Assembly (NCBI RefSeq): GCF_963259705.1
Contig: NC_081842.1
Coordinates: forward strand, 181,230,349 to 181,294,348
Source of the DNA: Myotis daubentonii
Taxonomy: Eukaryota > Chordata > Mammalia > Chiroptera > Vespertilionidae
DNA: 64,000 bases
Reading direction: 5' to 3'
The notes under the pieces: model-generated
The model's database searches: none
What the model was told of the DNA's origin: nothing
Seen by the model: the letters and a program-made list of their open reading frames with translations, nothing else
Program-made: the position numbers and the translations under genes
Part shown: positions 23,985 through 35,330 of the stretch, in pieces
How positions within the stretch are numbered: the stretch's first letter is position 1
Layout: each line of letters begins with the position of its first letter

Positions 23985-24110
23985 GTGTAGCAGGAAGAGC
24001 ATAGAGTCTGGAATCAGACACACCAGGGTTCAGCTCCTGGCTCTGCCATCGTGAGGGCTTGGATGAATCATTTCAACCAGAATCTGTAAACTCTGAGAAG
24101 TGAGAACTAA
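23985..24110 (+). repeat. MIR SINE fragment
   Basis: 'ggtgtagcaggaagagcata', 'gagtctggaatcagacac' and 'gttcagctcctggctctgcc' give the MIR tRNA-like head in sense orientation, B box included. Confidence 0.8.
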
Positions 24111-25015
24111 CATGTCTAGCTATGGAGGAGTGGAGGGGGTTAACTGAGAAAATGTAGGAAACGCCCAGCAAGGACCTGTGAGGCACTTGGAAGTGATTAG
24201 CGCTTTTTTAAGCAGGTTGGGATGATTAAACCCTTACTTGTGGACTGGAAGGAGCCTGGGCTGGGAAATAATTCTGCAACTGAACTTGAAGCCTCTGCCA
24301 GATGATCTCTGTGGGCCGGGAGCATATGAATGCTCAGCAAGATGGGCCATTATGATTTCAGTTCAGGTTTTCATAACGAAATGACATCTCGCTGAGACGA
24401 CTGATCCCAGAAGAGAGCCCAATCTAAATTTAGAGGGTTTCATTGCTTTCTCAAAAGCCCAGAAATGTGATTTGTCTTTGGGCTCCATAGCTTCCAAGAT
24501 CATCTGTGGTAGCCAAACTGACCGTGGCATTCTCTCTAGCTGCATTTGGAGCAGTGAGTCACTGCGTCCATATGGTCAGTTTGGGATCTGAGAGAGGCAC
24601 TGGACTACAGCCCCTCCCTGGAGCCGTCCAGCGTTCCACAGTAATCGGCTGTCATTAGGAGAGGATGTGAGTCATTAGGAACTTACACATGTGCATGTGT
24701 ATGTGTGTGTCAGCACGAGGGACTCACTCGTTCCTTCTCCGCTAATCACCAAAGGCAATCACAGAGCCATAAGCAGCCTGGAGTGATTGAGCCAAGTAAG
24801 AGTGGGTCCTGGGAGCCCAGGCCTGACTCAAGACCAACCACCATCTCTGCAAACAAGCATGATTCTCACTTCTCTTATGACTTTCCCAAGGGGACACCTT
24901 GTCTGAAGTTTCCTAGTCAGGAAAAATAATCTACCTGGTACATCCACAAGGAGAGGATTCAAGGTCCTTGGGAGAAAAGCAAAGTCACTAAAAATGTCAC
25001 AAAAGAAATGATCTT
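24111..25015. other. Unique sequence with regulatory-like motifs
   Basis: No repeat recognised. Holds two TGAGTCA sites, a direct repeat GTCATTAGGA and an inverted repeat (24513-24584). No exon seen. Confidence 0.4.
24513..24584. promoter_or_regulatory. Dyad with central AP-1 site
   Basis: CCAAACTGACC (24513-24523) and GGTCAGTTTGG (24574-24584) are perfect 11-base inverted repeats. Between them lies GCAGTGAGTCACTGC (24551-24565), a palindrome around the AP-1 consensus TGAGTCA. A second TGAGTCA is at 24668-24674. Binding is inference only; single AP-1 sites occur often by chance. Confidence 0.35.
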
Positions 25016-25033
25016 CAAGAGTGATAGATACCT

Positions 25034-25247
25034 GGCCCAGCCAGTGTGGTTCAGTGGCTGAACGTCAACCTATGAACCAGGAGATCACAGTTCAATTCCC
25101 AATCAGGGCGTATGCCCAGGTTTCAGTCTTGAACCCCAGTAAGGGGAGTGCAGGAGGCAACCAATCAATGATTCTCACCATTGATGTTTCTCTCTCTCTC
25201 CCCCCTCTCTCTTCCTCTCTAAAATCAGTTAAAAAACATTTTTTAAA
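25034..25247 (+). repeat. Ves SINE
   Basis: 'cagccagtgtggttcagtgg', 'cagttcaattcccaatcagg', 'gtgcaggaggcaaccaatca' and 'ttcctctctaaaatcagtta' give the Ves layout. Flanks GTGATAGATACCT and GTGATACCTAG suggest a diverged target duplication. Confidence 0.93.
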
Positions 25248-25367
25248 AAGTGATACCTAGATTGAAATTTGAATTCAAAGACATTTCTCTGGAGGGTCAT
25301 AGGACAAATATATATTAAGCGCTTCCTATGTGTCAGGCCCTGAGGACACAAATACAAAGAGTCACAA

Positions 25368-25747
25368 TCCTATATAATAAAAGGCGAATATGTAAATCAA
25401 CTAAACAGTGGAACAACTGGTCTTTATGACACCCACTGACCACCAGGGGGCAGACACTCAATGCAGGAGCTGCCCCCTGGTTGTCAGTGCACTCTCACAG
25501 GGGGGAGCGCTGCTCAGCCAGAAGCCAGGCTCATGGCTGGCGAGCACAGCGGCAGTGGTGGGAGTCTCTCCTGTCTCCGTGGCAGCGCTAAGGATGTCTA
25601 ACTGATGGCTTAGGTGCTCCCCATGGGGAGTGGGTCTAAGCCATTAGTCAGACATCTCCCAAGGGCTTCCATACTGCAAGAGGGTGCAGGCCGGGCTGAG
25701 GGACACCCCCGCCCCAAGTGCACGAATTTTGTGCACCAGGCCTCTAG
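25368..25747 (+). mobile_element. Non-autonomous HeliBat Helitron
   Basis: Rolling-circle transposon remnant of about 380 bp. The 5' end is TCCTATATAATAAAAGG preceded by A; the block 'ctgaccaccagggggcagac' is typical of the family; the 3' end is GTGCACGAATTTTGTGCACC followed by AGGCCTCTAG, a hairpin just before CTAG. The 3' flank is A where T is expected. A long internal inverted repeat lies at 25591-25659. No Rep or helicase coding. Confidence 0.93.
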
Positions 25748-26317
25748 AAAAGTAATAACTCTCCAAGCACTAATTTCTTTTATCTCATAGCTTCATTTTT
25801 ATTAAATTTCTTCTAAGTTGTTTTGAGTTGAGTCAAGCACTATATTTGTCACAAACATTACCTGCTTGAATACAATACCATCATCGAAGGAAATATAGCC
25901 CAGAGCCATTGCACAAATGAGGAAACCAAAGCCTCCAACTGAGGCTAATCTGTCACATTTCACAGTGAGAGCAGCATCAGTACCCTAAGCCCTGGCTGCC
26001 TGAGTCCCCCAATAAATGAGGACACTATAACAGTATGGCACTTTAATTTTTCTGAACCTCAAAGTGCCAAAGCATGAACTTGAGCCTGGCATTTCCTGGC
26101 TCCCACTATTATTTCAAGCTTCTGCTTTAACATGTCCTTTAAAGTATGAAGCAGGCCAAATGGCCAAAGAGATTGGGCAAATTCCCACAAGTTTCATATG
26201 TTTAGGAGTTTCCTGTACTGAGTAGCCCCTGGAAAAACCAATAGGCCAGATCAGAGCTCATAGTGTAATAAGAGATGCTCAACAAATGATAGCCATGTGC
26301 AGGAATCTTATCACACA

Positions 26318-26802
26318 CTAGAGCAGTGATGGCGAACCTTTTGAGCTCAGCGTGCCAGCATTTTGAAAAACCCTAACTTAACTCTGGTGCTGTGTCACAT
26401 ATAGAAATTTTTTGATATTTGCAACCATAGTAAAACAAAGATTTATATTTTTGATATTTATTTTATATATTTAAATGCCATTTAACAAAGAAAAATCAAC
26501 CAAAAAAGTGAGTTCATGTGTCATCTCTGACACACGTGTCATAGGTTCGCCATCACTGCACTGAAGACCTGGTAGGGTCCCTAGGCCTGGCTGGCAATTG
26601 GGGCCTTCTGGCTGCTGGCTGGGGCCTCCCTTCCCTGGCTGCCAGCTGCTGGCTGCTGGCCATGGGCCACCAGCCAAGGCCTTCCTTCACTCTGCGCTGC
26701 CCTCTGATGGTCAGCACACATCATAGCGAGCGATTGAACTCCTGGTCTCCCAGTCAAACTCCCTAGGGGACACTTTGCAAATTAGGCTTTTATATATACA
26801 GA
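26318..26802 (-). mobile_element. HeliBat Helitron split by a hAT
   Basis: Minus-strand Helitron. Its 5' end reads TCTGTATATATAAAAGCC on the minus strand and ends at 26802, followed by T. The interior (26567-26801) includes the plus-strand block 'ctgatggtcagcacacatca', the counterpart of the family's CACTGACC region, and 'agggtccctaggcctgg', which matches the subterminal part of the HeliBat at 59.5 kb. The terminal CTAGAG is at 26318-26323 after an A, so A and T flank the whole. A hAT interrupts it at 26324-26558; the subterminal hairpin is missing. Confidence 0.82.
26324..26558 (+). mobile_element. Non-autonomous hAT element
   Basis: About 235 bp with terminal inverted repeats CAGTGATGGCGAACCT (left) and AGGTTCGCCATCACTG (right), exact over 16 bases. 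Flanks CACTAGAG (26316-26323) and CACTGAAG (26559-26566) agree at 6 of 8, the 8-bp duplication expected of hAT. AT-rich interior with no transposase. Inserted six bases inside the end of a Helitron. Confidence 0.92.
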
Positions 26803-28485
26803 TTATCTCCTATCCTCATCAACATAATGCTATGAATGGAGTAGAATTATCTGTATTTTACAAGATTCACAGAAGTGAAATTACTTGTCTATAGTCACTT
26901 TGCTGCGATTTGGGAGAGTTTGCATTAGACTGATATTTTGTCTTTCCTACTGTACCGAACTTCCTTGAGGTCAGAAGCATGCTTTGGTAGCTTTGTTTTC
27001 CTAGCACTTATCATGGTGCCTGAAACAGAGTAGAGTCTTGACAATTGAAAGTTCTGTTTCTATTGAACTCTATTAACATTCATTAGGAATGTGCCTAGCA
27101 TTGTGCTAAATGCTTTATAACACATTATTATTTTAGTATTCAAAATAAGCCTGTGAGATAGATTTTTAGATACACATTTAAGGTGAGGAAATGTACTAAG
27201 AGTGGCTAAGTTTATATAATTAGCACATGATGGACGCAGAAATAATCTAGGTTCGTGTAACTCCAATATTGTGTGTTGTCCAAATTTATTATTTATTTGG
27301 AAGAAGAATGTCATGGCTAAGAATCTGATTGCTGGAACTGCCCAGCACCCACATCCTTAGTGCCCTCAGCAATCTACTGCCATGAGCACTGCTGTACCTT
27401 GCAAAGTGAGATCCTAGGAGCTCAGAGGTAGGAATTGAGTTTGCCAACACTTCTCAGGCCATTGAGGTTTCCTAGCATCCGAAGTCAAAATTATTCAAGA
27501 TTGGCGCTCCTAATGAGTTCTTTTTTTATACCTGGAATGTGTTGGGAGCCAGCTGGCTACTGCCACAGCTCAGCTATCACCTGGTGCTTTCTTCTGAATA
27601 GGGTCAATAAATCACATGAACAGCTAAGCCAGACTGTGTCTGTCTGGGTCTGTATCTGATAAGACGCTCTCAACAACAAGTGAGCTGTGTTCCACTTTCT
27701 GCAGAGCTGGCTGCACAAAAGGCAGCAGCCAAGTGGATAAGAATCACCTGATTTCAAAGCGGGAAGGCCCATCCAACCCCTTTGCTTTGTAGAGAAACTG
27801 AGACTCAGAGCCTTAAACTAGAATACTGGGTCATAAAATGGAAATCCGTTCAACTTGATGCAGAGTGGTGTGTTGTAAATATGGAAGAGTATTTTATAGA
27901 ACCTATTTGTACAACAACCAGAACACATGAGAACTGGAAAGTCCTCCCCCTAGTGGTACACACAGAGATGTGCAAACAGATCTCCTTCCATGAAAAATGA
28001 ATTGCCGGGCTGATAGTTGCATCAGCACACAGCTTCCAGTTATCAGCTCCATCAACAGCTGCCTTAGCTATCTATAGAGGTCAGCTTCATCCAAGGTCAT
28101 GTCCTTCCTGGAGTAGCTCACATTTCATGATTAAGCAAGGCAGTATACAAAGGCCCAGTCGCCATTTCAACCTGACAAGGGACAACTGTGATGAACACAA
28201 CTTTCTCCAGAACACACATCGCTTCCTGAAGCTTTGTTGGACTTCTATCCCAGTTCATATTCTCCCTCTACCTAGTATTGCTCCTTCCCACTTCCTTTCA
28301 CAAGTTTTGATCCCCTAAGTTTTGTACCCTAACTTCTAGGTATCTTCTTTGGAGAACCCAACCTGTAATACCCTGACCCTCTCTTGCTGAATTTTCTTTC
28401 TGCATTCCTTGGTATGTCTGCTCTACTCAATAGCTCCTTTCCCATAATCCATTTTTAACTTTTCATCTTGAACATAATTCATCAT
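26803..28485. other. Non-coding stretch, no gene
   Basis: Old repeat fragments are likely: an L2-like tail near 26985-27030 ('cctagcacttatcatggtgc') and MIR-like antisense near 27060-27260. The rest is unnamed. No exon-like frame was recognised. Confidence 0.35.
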
Positions 28486-28499
28486 GGTTACCTCTCAAA

Positions 28500-28634
28500 T
28501 GGTGGTCTCAGCACCTGTGGCACACTGTATTTTCCAGGTTGACTACTGCAACATTTTTTTTTAATTTAAACTTTATTTTAAATTCTACATGTTCTTTCAA
28601 AAATTGGTCACTCCCCATCAAGAGAGTGAATCTA
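28500..28634 (+). repeat. MLT1-like LTR, left part
   Basis: 'cacactgtattttccagg', 'tctttcaaaaattggtcact' and 'ccccatcaagagagtgaatc' match the 5' part of an MLT1-class MaLR LTR. The family consensus continues with CTATTTCCCC, which is found at 29319 after three inserted SINEs. Confidence 0.65.
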
Positions 28635-28850
28635 CCTGGCCAGTGTGGCTCAATGGTTGAGCATCGACTTATGGACCAGGAGGTAATGGTTAGATTCCCA
28701 GTCAGGGCATATTCCCGGGTTGCAGGCTCAATTCCAAATTTCAAGTAAGGGGCAGGCAGGAGGCAGCCAATCAATGATTATTTCTTATCATTTATGTTTC
28801 TTTCTCTCCCTCTCTCTTCCTCTGAAGTTAATGAAAATATATTTTTAAAA
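28635..28850 (+). repeat. Ves SINE (first of three)
   Basis: 'cctggccagtgtggctcaat', 'gttagattcccagtcagggc', 'caggaggcagccaatcaatg' and an A-rich tail. Flanked outward by GTGAATCTA (28626-28634) and CAGAATCTA (29314-29322), so it was probably the first to enter the LTR. Confidence 0.92.
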
Positions 28851-28863
28851 AATAGGCAGAATA

Positions 28864-29084
28864 GCCCTAACCGGTTTGGCTCAGTGGATAGAGCATCGGC
28901 CTGCAAACTGAAAGGTCCCAGGTTCGATTCCAGTCAAGGGCACATGCCCGAGTTGTGGGCTCGATTCCCAGTGGGAGACTTGCAGGAGGTAGCCAATCCA
29001 TGATTCTCTCTCATCATAGATGTATCTATCTCTCTCTCCCTCTTTCTTCCTCTCTGAAATCAATAAAAATATATTTTTAAAAAA
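28864..29084 (+). repeat. Ves SINE (second of three)
   Basis: 'gccctaaccggtttggctca', 'tggatagagcatcggcctgc', 'ggttcgattccagtcaaggg' and tail 'ctgaaatcaataaaaatat'. Preceded by AAAAAATAGGCAGAATA and followed by AAAAAATAAACAGAATA, a 17-base duplication with two differences. Belongs to the 'gccctaaccgg' Ves subfamily, unlike its two neighbours. Confidence 0.95.
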
Positions 29085-29096
29085 TAAACAGAATAT

Positions 29097-29307
29097 GCCC
29101 TGGCCAGTGTGGTTCAGTTGGTTGGGTATCATCCTGTGCACTGAAAGGTTGCTGGTTCAATTCTTAGTCAGGGCACATGCCCAGGTTACAGGGTCAATCC
29201 CAGGTAGGGCACATGAAGCAAGCAGCTAATTGATGTTTCACTCTCACATTGATGTTTCGTTCTCCCTCCCCATCCCACTCCCTCTAAAAATGAATAAAAT
29301 TTTTTTA
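29097..29307 (+). repeat. Ves SINE (third of three)
   Basis: 'gccctggccagtgtggttca', 'ctggttcaattcttagtcag', 'agcaagcagctaattgatgt' and tail 'aaaaatgaataaaatttttt'. Flanked by AATAAACAGAATAT and AAATAGGCAGAATCT. Confidence 0.92.
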
Positions 29308-29318
29308 AATAGGCAGAA

Positions 29319-29772
29319 TCTATTTCTCCTCCTATTGAAGTTGGACTTTGTGACTGCTTTGATGAATAGGATGAATGACATTGCATGACATCTGAGGCTA
29401 AATCATAAAAGGCATTATGGCTTCTACCGGGTTCTTTCTCTCTGGGGACACTCACTCTGGGAACCTAATCACCATGCTGTGAGGGAGCCCCAACTAGCAA
29501 ATGTGGTTAGACCACATAGAAAGGAATGAAGGCCCCCAGCTGACAGCCAGCATCAACCGTCAGCCATGTGAATGAATGAAGCTTGAGGCAATTCCATGCC
29601 CCCACCTTTGAATCTTCTACCTTAGACCCCAGACCTAGCAGAACAGACACAATTTGTTCCTGCTGTGCCCTCTCAGAGTTTCAGACCCTTGGAATCCATG
29701 AGCATAATAAATGGTCATTATACACCACTAAGATAATTTGTTTTATACCCACAGTAACTGAAACAGCCCCAA
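29319..29772 (+). repeat. MLT1-like LTR, right part
   Basis: 'ggactttgtgactgctttga', 'taaatcataaaaggcattat', 'ggcttctaccgggttctttc', 'cagctgacagccagcatcaa' and 'ccactaagataatttgtttt' follow the MLT1 consensus to its end near 'acagtaactgaaaca'. Continues the left part at 28500-28634. No internal retroviral genes. Confidence 0.8.
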
Positions 29773-31919
29773 AGTTCACAGGACTCTGACTTGTCTCCCA
29801 TGGCGAACTGACTCCATCTCTAAGTACCAATTCCAAATTCCTTGGACAGAGAAATTGATTGAAATAGAGGTGAAGACCTGACACAGATTAGGCCAGCTGT
29901 GGCCATGTGGCCAGGAAGTCAGATCTTCCAATGTAAAAGGCTTTTCCATTTGGGATCTTTTTATTCATTAAGTAATTATCACGTGTCTTGTACAAGTTAT
30001 ATGCTGCATAAGCTACTGGTGAATAAGATGTGATCCAGCTGGCAAGAAGTTTATATGTAGAGGACTCAAGCACTGAACAAGGCAAAAATACATTCATTTC
30101 CTGAGGTAGCACATTGCAGTGTTCTTTTCATGGTTGTTGAGAGGCTTAAAAAAGAGGATCATGCAAATTCTGGCCTAAAGCAGGTGTTCAAAACATGCTC
30201 ATTCCCTTTTCTTAGAGGTGTATGTCCAGAAGGTCAAAGTGGAGTGGGAGAGACAATAAAAAATGTAAAGAAGTGAATGAAGAGAGGAACTGGTGCATGT
30301 TGGAAAACTCAGGGTCAGCTTCCTGGAGGAAGCAGACCTGAAACTGAGCCTTGAAGCAGGGAGCTGCACTGTGTTTGCATCAGAACCTTTAAGATAAACT
30401 CCAAGTTCATAATGAGGTAGGGACTTTGGTTACCGGTATGGCCAGGCTCCTCATCTGAACAAAAACGTCAGGGCAGATTCCTATGCTACTGGGATGTGCC
30501 CTCTCCTCAAAGCTTTTTTGTATTGTGTGCTCCTGGCACCAGAAACTGACACAGACCTCTCAGCCAAGACTCCAGCTTGCTACATGACCTGAGCACATCA
30601 CTAAACCAACTGAATTTCTGTCTCCTTATCTGTAAGATAGAGGGTTACATGGATGAGCCCCAAGGGCCCCACTAGTGCTCTGATGCTCTTGAATATGTGG
30701 ACAGACATCAGGCAGCCGTTTTGTAAAGACATCAACAAATGCGGTTATGCAATCGTTTGCGAGTAGTGTTCTTTTGTATTGCATTTTTAGAAAGGTCTAA
30801 AGTGGTCCCATCGGAGACATGGTTTGGGAGTCAAGAAATGGTTAACAGAAGTGGGAGTTTACTGACTCTTTGCCGTGCAAATTCTCTCCCCTTTTCTGGG
30901 TCTGATCTTCCCATCTGCCAAAAAAGGGAACTGGGTGAAAGATTAGAAAGTACCTCTGAGCCTTTCCGATCACCAACTTTTTATGATTCCCCTCCTGGGC
31001 TCAGATCCTTCCAAAATAAAAGCCAGGAATGCTGATGGGTCCCTCAGAAGCTGCCCATTTGGACAACCTGCAGGGCTGTGGAATCTGGGTCTGTTTGTGG
31101 CCACATCACGATGGGCCTCCCCACTGATCTCATTCTCTGGCACAGCCTCGCTTATGACAAAGGCCTTGGTGTGTCCACCAGGCCTGGCCTGGGTCGGGGG
31201 CGTAGCTGTAGCACCTCCCAGCTAGCTTCAGCTGAACTGCCTAAGCCTCGGCAGTTATTTCCCCAGGTCCTTGCCTCTGCCAGTAATGAGGGTGGATGGA
31301 TACTAATGACTCCCGAAATCTGCCAAGGGTAGTTAGGAGATTGCAAAGCTCCCTAATTTCAGTCAGGAAACCTGGAGCTGCACCCCAGCCTCCGTTTCAA
31401 TCAGCTGTCTGTCCTTAAGCAGGTGCTTACCCTTTCTGAGCACCCCTTTCCATACCTCAGACCGGGGATGGGAACCTGCACTTCTCACCATGGCCTTGTG
31501 AAGATCCAGTGAGATCATAGAGGCAGGCCCTTGACATATTATCAACTCACAAGATTATGACAATGTTGGTTTTGATGGCTTGCGTTACCAGAGTGCGTGA
31601 CAATTTCTGATGCCCATTACTGTTAACAGACACTCACATCAGTTATTGCACACACACACACCCACCGCTGTCAGCCCTATCAGGACACAGGGTGAGTCTT
31701 CTTATCCCTTCACCTCTTATCTGCTCCTCTCATAAGATACTTAGAACATTAAGCTTTCAACTTTGTAGTTTAGTTATTTATGCACAAGTCTAATCTCCCT
31801 ACCTTGAACAGAAGCCAGAGTAGGCACAGGGTCAGATCATGCTTATCCCACTCACCCCACATCAACTCATGGCCTTCGGCATGGTTGGTTCTCAGTCACC
31901 AATGAAAGTTAGAAAAAGG
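29773..31919. other. Non-coding stretch, no gene
   Basis: MIR-like sense fragment at 30590-30700 ('acctgagcacatcactaaac', 'ctccttatctgtaagatag'). Frames at 30739-31346 lack domains. The GC-richer part near 31000-31300 shows no CpG cluster typical of a promoter. Confidence 0.4.
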
Positions 31920-32290
<371 letters not shown>

Positions 32291-32554
32291 GGTGGGAGGG
32301 AGGCAAAGAGAGATGGGGATGTAGGTAATTGAGTCCTTGTCTTAGTTAATTTAAATGGTGTAAGTTAAGCTGTCTATTATGGTAGCTACTAGCCACGTGT
32401 GATTATTTAAATTAAAGTGACATAGAATTAAAAAATCAGTTCCTTTGTTGTACTGGCCACATTTTAAATGCTCACTAGCTACAGGGGGCTCCTGCCTATT
32501 GCATTGCTCAACATTTCCATCATTGCAGAACATCTACTAGACAACACTAACACT

Positions 32555-32760
32555 GGTTTAGAGGAGAGAGCATGGGCTCCGGAGTCAGACAGAACTGGGT
32601 TCCAACCCTGCCTCGTGGTTCCTACAAGTTGCCCGATGCTTCATTCAACTGCCCCACCTTCCTAAGCTTTCATATCCAGACTTATAACATGAGAATGCTC
32701 TCAGAGATAATTATGTCCACATCTCTCTAATAGCATTAAGAAAATTAAGCAAACTAGTTT
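32555..32760 (+). repeat. MIR SINE
   Basis: 'gagagagcatgggctccgga', 'gtcagacagaactgggttcc', 'aaccctgcctcgtggttcc' and 'acttataacatgagaatgc' give the sense MIR order. Confidence 0.75.
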
Positions 32761-33264
32761 GTGTGTTGTTTTTTTCACATAAATGTCAGCAGTCCTTCTG
32801 CTCTGATACCTCCATATGATGGTAAAGAAAATGCTAGACACAGAGATTTATGTTTACACCATGGTAGGTTCTCAATACATTTCAATTAATTTTAACACTT
32901 GAACAATCTCTGAGATCTCTGGATTTGACCTTCTCTTCTCTGATATACACAGACATGGGGCTTGAGCTTTATGGCCATACTTTGAAAGTATCCATTCACC
33001 CACTCATTCCCCAATTGTTAAATACAAGCAGTGTGCCCAGCACCTGCCACTGACAGGAAGCAGATAGTCTTCCTTAAGGAGCCTTCTCACAGTCCATGGG
33101 GCACCATCCATAGGTATGGAAACCAACAGCTGCAGTACAGTACATTGGGTTGAGTTGAGGAACAAAATGTTGTAGAAAACCAGAGGGAATGACATCAGCT
33201 GGAGGACATGAGGAGAAACTTCTCAGGAGAGGTGGCAAGTGAACTGGGATCTGAAAGATTTGGT

Positions 33265-33510
33265 GCTCAAGCACTCATTGACTGTAGTGTGCCCTTTGGA
33301 GCTGGGCTGCCTGGATTTAAACCTGTGTCCACCACCTCCCAGCTGATGAGCATGGCATATGCCCTCATAGATCTATTCCGTGTTCCCCAACTGTAAAATG
33401 GAGACTACAATATCATACAGGGTTTCTGTGAGAGTTAAGTTGAATTATCCATTTAAAAAACTCATAGCTTGGTACCTGGTATATAGTATATGCTCAATAA
33501 ATATTACTTG
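33265..33510 (+). repeat. MIR SINE
   Basis: 'ggagctgggctgcctggatt', 'ccccaactgtaaaatggaga', 'cagggtttctgtgagagtta' and 'tatatgctcaataaatatta' give a near full-length sense MIR with its 3' end. Confidence 0.85.
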
Positions 33511-33860
33511 TACAACTATTTTCTTGAACAAGCAGAAGAATGCTAGATGGGTCCAGAATGAGACTAGTGTTCCTCATAGCTGGAGCATAGAGCCCATGAG
33601 AGGGAGTGGCATGTGGGAGAAGCTGGCTGAGGCCACACCATGGAGCACTTTGTAAGCAGGCAGAGAGTTTGGCTTTGCTCTGAAGAGAATCAGAGTCATA
33701 AAAGGATTGTAATTTGGAAAGTAGCATGCTTGAGTATGCTTTTAGGAAATTGTCTGATTGTACTATGAGATGGAAGGAAGCTGGCCAGATTGGAGGCAAG
33801 GAGGGAGGTGGCTATTGCACAAATCTAACCCAAAAATGAGGACTGTCATCAGTGGAGGTG

Positions 33861-33906
33861 GGCGGGGGGCGGGGGGGGGGGGGGGAGGGGAGCGGGGGCG
33901 GGGGGA
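33861..33906. repeat. G-rich run
   Basis: Plus strand is almost pure G for about 45 bases, with G-runs of 6, 16 and 5-6 broken by single A or C. Fits the four-G-tract pattern for a G-quadruplex. Exact length may be affected by sequencing error. Confidence 0.9.
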
Positions 33907-33974
33907 AGAGAGAAGAGAAAGATCCTGGGGAAATAAAATTAAATATCTTGGCCACTTTTTCACTCTAGTTCTGG

Positions 33975-34460
33975 CAGGACACAAGAGGCACACTTACAAG
34001 AATTTAATCCAAGAAAGCTTAATAAAAGGCCTTCTTCGGAGATATGGGCAAGGTTAAGGGAACCAGCACACCCAAGAGAAAAAAGGCATTGCCATCTGAA
34101 GATCTGAGGGGACAAGGGAAAGGAATGGTATTACCAGAGCCCAGAGAAATCAGAAGCCAAGGAAGACGGCCAACCTAACAGGAACTATAGCTATAGTCAG
34201 GAATGCAGCTTCTACAGACTATGGCCAGGCTGGGGGGAGAGGTAAGGGAATAACATACCCAGCCTATCTTCTCTTCCACTCTAATCTCATGCCAGTGCCT
34301 ATCATTGGCCAAACCCAACTGGAAGCCAGAGGTTAGGAGAACTTGGATCCTGGGGTCTGTAGCTGTCAACCTTCTTGGGTCAACAGCCAGTCAGAGAAGG
34401 GTGAAATATGGGTCCGGGGTGGGGTGCATACATGGAGAATAACTATCACAGTTACCAATT
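33975..34460 (-). repeat. Old LTR-like repeat, antisense (LTR33-like?)
   Basis: 'tctggcaggacacaagaggc', 'gggcaaggttaagggaacca', 'ttggccaaacccaactggaa', 'gccagaggttaggagaac', 'agtcagagaagggtgaaata' and 'catggagaataactatcaca' match, in reverse order, an old mammalian LTR-type repeat with TG...CA ends. The same family recurs at 41.6 kb. The name is from memory and uncertain. Confidence 0.6.
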
Positions 34461-34830
34461 AGATGGGAGTGGAGAATGGCTGGGGGGAGGGTGGGAAGGA
34501 AGAGAAATTCTTCCTAACTCCTGAGGTTTCTTGCTAAGGAGATTTGCCCAATTAAATAAATAACCACAAACTTGAAAGGCCTATCCAAGTACCACGTTTG
34601 AGTTCTCATGTGCCCCCCCCCCCCAATATTTGTCCCAAACATCTGAACCTTCTTCCCCTCTCCTTTCCTCACACAGATGTAGCCTATGGCTGAATGCTTA
34701 GGAAAGTTAGCCGGAAGGGGGTTAGCGCCTATTGGTATAATTCATGGGTAGTACAGCTAAGAAACAACCTGGCCTATGACATATTTTCAAAATCATAAAC
34801 AGAGATCAATACAAAAATGACTTGTGCAAA

Positions 34831-34852
34831 AATAATAATAATAATAATAATA
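34831..34852. repeat. (AAT)n microsatellite
   Basis: About seven AAT units. Confidence 0.95.
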
Positions 34853-35330
34853 AAAGGTGGGAGTGGGTGGGGTGCCTCCTCTGCGAAAACAAATTTTTTT
34901 TCCACAAATAGTGCTGGGAGCCAAATAGTTATGTGGAAACTGTCCCAGCCCTCAAGGTCCTGCCCCTCTCTGCCTGACACATCTAATTCCCTGTGTCTCT
35001 GATGGCTTCCAGGCCTGGATGGACCTGGGACACTGAGCACCAGGCCCCCGTGAGGAGATTCTCCGAGTGTGGCTGAGGCAGACACACCCAGGAGATGGGG
35101 GAACTGCCTGAGGACCAGGAGTCCTGTTACTCAGGGGGTCAAGGAACTGCTGACAGCAACAGTCAGGCCTTCTTTTGCAAATTGCTCCCAGGAAGCCTTT
35201 ACAGGCCTGGAGAGCAGAATGGTTTTCATCATTAATTTACAGGTTTTCCACACTGGGGCCAGGAGGAGGACAATGTAAGAGATGCAGGGAGGCACAGAGG
35301 AGACGGGTGGGCAGCTAATGGGCAAGCCTG

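Noticed and set aside
28635..29307. CRISPR-like regular repeats
   Set aside because: The spaced units are three SINEs of about 215 bp from different subfamilies in a mammalian genome.
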